DNA of 64,000 bases from Streptomyces sp. SID13726 (GTDB taxonomy: Bacteria > Actinomycetota > Actinomycetes > Streptomycetales > Streptomycetaceae): NCBI RefSeq assembly GCF_010548375.1, contig NZ_JAAGLY010000030.1:1-64000 (forward strand), written 5' to 3'. Positions 62,798 through 64,000 of this stretch are shown here, piece after piece. The translations under genes and the position numbers were made by a program. Numbering within the stretch: position 1 is the first letter of the stretch; every line of letters begins with the position of its first letter. Under the pieces are notes generated by a model, which was given only the letters and a program-made list of their open reading frames with translations, had not been told where the DNA came from and ran no database searches.

Positions 62798-64000
62798 ATG
62801 GACGTGATGCCACTGCTGTTGCTGGTGGCGGGGAGCGCGGCGATCGCCGCGGCGGCCCGGCGCACCCCGGTGCCGGCACCGCTGCTGCTGGTCGCGGCCG
62901 GGCTGGTGATCTCGTACGTCCCGGGGGTCCCGGAGTACACGCTCGACCCGGACGTGGTGCTGCCGATCATCCTGCCGCCGCTGCTGCACTCCGCCGCGAC
63001 CGACAGCTCCTACCTCGACCTCAGGGCGCAACTGCGGCCCGTGGCGCTGCTGTCGGTGGGATACGTCCTCTTCGCAACCTTCGTCGTCGGCTGGGCGGCG
63101 TACCGGATCGTGCCGGGCCTCTCGCTGACCGGGGCGCTCGTGCTGGGCGCGGTGGTGGCGCCGCCGGACGCGGTCGCGGCGACGGCCGTGGCCCGCAGGG
63201 TGGGCCTGCCCTCGCGGATCACCACCATCCTCCAGGGCGAGTCCCTGGTGAACGACGCCACCGCGATCACCGCCTACCGGGTCGCGCTCGCCGCGGCGGT
63301 CGGCGAGGGCGCCACCTGGGCGGGCGGCATCGGGGAGTTCCTGCTCGCGGCGGTCGGCGGGGTCGCGGTCGGCCTGGTGCTGATGGTGCCGATCCACTGG
63401 CTGCGCACCCACCTCAAGGAACCGCTGCTCCAGAACACGCTCTCGCTGCTGATCCCGTTCGTCGCGTACGCGGCGGCCGAGCAGTTCCACGCCTCCGGGG
63501 TGCTCGCGGTGGTCGTGGTCGCCCTCTTCCTCGGACACCGCGCGTGGGAGGTCGACTTCGCGACGCGCCTCCAGGAGGACGCCGTGTGGAAAATGGTTGC
63601 CTTCGTTCTGGAGTCGGCCGTGTTCGCGCTCATCGGACTCCAGCTGCCCGTCGTACTGAAGGGCCTCGGGGAGTACGAGGGCGGCCGCGCCGCCTGGTAC
63701 GCGGTGGCCGTCTTCCTCGTGGTCGTCGCCTCCCGGTTCGTGTGGGTCTATCCGGCGACCTTCCTGCCGCGCATGCTGTCCGCGCGGATCCGCAAACGCG
63801 AGGACAACCCCACCTGGAAGGCGCCGTTCGTCATCGCCTGGGCCGGGATGCGCGGTGTGGTCTCGCTGGCGATCGCCTTCTCGATCCCCGAGCACCTGCA
63901 CGGCGGCGAGCCCTTCCCGGGCCGCAACCTGATCCTGTTCCTCACCTTCACGACGGTCATCGGCACCCTGGTCGTCCAGGGCGTCACCCTGCCCCCGCTG
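62798..64000 (+). CDS. Na+/H+ antiporter, CPA1/NhaP type (3' end outside window)
   Basis: At least 401 residues are visible and the frame is open at the window end. It is a monovalent cation:proton antiporter with about eleven helices here. Typical elements: VLPIILPPLLHSAATDSSYL, GAVVAPPDAVAATAVARRVGLP (the PPDA ion-binding motif), GESLVNDATAI, and AWAGMRGVVSLAIAF. CPA1/NhaP carriers protect against salt and alkaline stress, which suits its place next to sigH. Confidence 0.9.
   Translation, partial: MDVMPLLLLVAGSAAIAAAARRTPVPAPLLLVAAGLVISYVPGVPEYTLDPDVVLPIILPPLLHSAATDSSYLDLRAQLRPVALLSVGYVLFATFVVGWAAYRIVPGLSLTGALVLGAVVAPPDAVAATAVARRVGLPSRITTILQGESLVNDATAITAYRVALAAAVGEGATWAGGIGEFLLAAVGGVAVGLVLMVPIHWLRTHLKEPLLQNTLSLLIPFVAYAAAEQFHASGVLAVVVVALFLGHRAWEVDFATRLQEDAVWKMVAFVLESAVFALIGLQLPVVLKGLGEYEGGRAAWYAVAVFLVVVASRFVWVYPATFLPRMLSARIRKREDNPTWKAPFVIAWAGMRGVVSLAIAFSIPEHLHGGEPFPGRNLILFLTFTTVIGTLVVQGVTLPPL

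Noticed and set aside
62450..63901. A long minus-strand frame running through the antiporter region
   Set aside because: Only its last 86 codons (the UBP zinc-finger protein) are credible; the rest is the complement of the antiporter gene.

Overview
This is chromosomal core DNA of a Streptomyces. The evidence is very high GC, dense genes with GTG starts and ATGA/GTGA overlaps, a WhiB-like gene, a sigR-rsrA pair, the das chitobiose locus, a sigH-type sigma factor, and two genes with the rare TTA (bldA) codon. From memory, gene order follows the Streptomyces coelicolor segment that holds sigR (SCO5216), the epi-isozizaene synthase gene (SCO5222), nrdAB (SCO5225-5226), dasR-dasABC (SCO5231-5234), wblE (SCO5240) and sigH (SCO5243). 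No database search was run.

1-8.5 kb: three AIM24-type genes (the first cut by the window edge), a Nudix/DUF2342 pair, an epimerase, moaE, a small membrane protein and a PDZ/Lon-type protease. A ~220-bp MITE-like element sits exactly at the protease stop codon. 8.5-17.5 kb: a giant UPF0182 membrane protein, two identical initiator tRNA genes flanking a Sel1-repeat gene, an SsuABC/TauABC-like transporter, and a Fur/PerR-type regulator. 17.6-25 kb: CBS protein, hisN, a TetR regulator with an SMR (Gdx/SugE-like) exporter, the aroA-rsgA operon, an M50-like protease, an SRAP (HMCES/YedK) DNA-crosslink protein and a hydrolase.

25-33.5 kb: the thiol-stress locus sigR-rsrA with a perfect autoregulatory promoter and the long SigR' start. 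It is followed by a block of five small genes (three Roadblock/LC7 proteins, a DUF4388 protein and a Ser/Thr/Pro-rich protein with a TTA codon), then two overlapping HD-domain membrane proteins (one HD-GYP, one degenerate), a TPR protein and def. 33.7-42 kb: the albaflavenone pair (epi-isozizaene synthase and CYP170A-type P450), an AraC/GlxA regulator (probable nrdS), an intruding gene pair, and nrdAB under a cobalamin riboswitch. 42-46.6 kb: a solute:sodium symporter with its DUF3311 partner, and CstA with its YbdD partner.

46.6-54.6 kb is an aminosugar regulon: dasR, dasA-dasB-dasC, a GH3 beta-N-acetylglucosaminidase, nagB and a SIS-domain gene, with DasR (dre-like) sites in both divergent promoter regions. 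No transporter ATPase is present; DasABC is known to use MsiK encoded elsewhere. Chitobiose would be imported, split to GlcNAc and passed into glycolysis or wall synthesis, with glucosamine-6-phosphate signalling back through DasR. Another strong dre-like site lies before a PdtaS-like kinase. 54.7-64 kb: an SDR that has lost its catalytic Ser and Tyr, divergent from a TetR gene, then the kinase, wblE, a lipid kinase, the ushX/prsH-sigH pair, a UBP zinc-finger protein, and a Na+/H+ antiporter cut by the window end.

Two patterns no standard feature explains: several genes carry short tandem duplications across or just after their stop codons, and the Roadblock/DUF4388 block looks like a signalling module without a GTPase.
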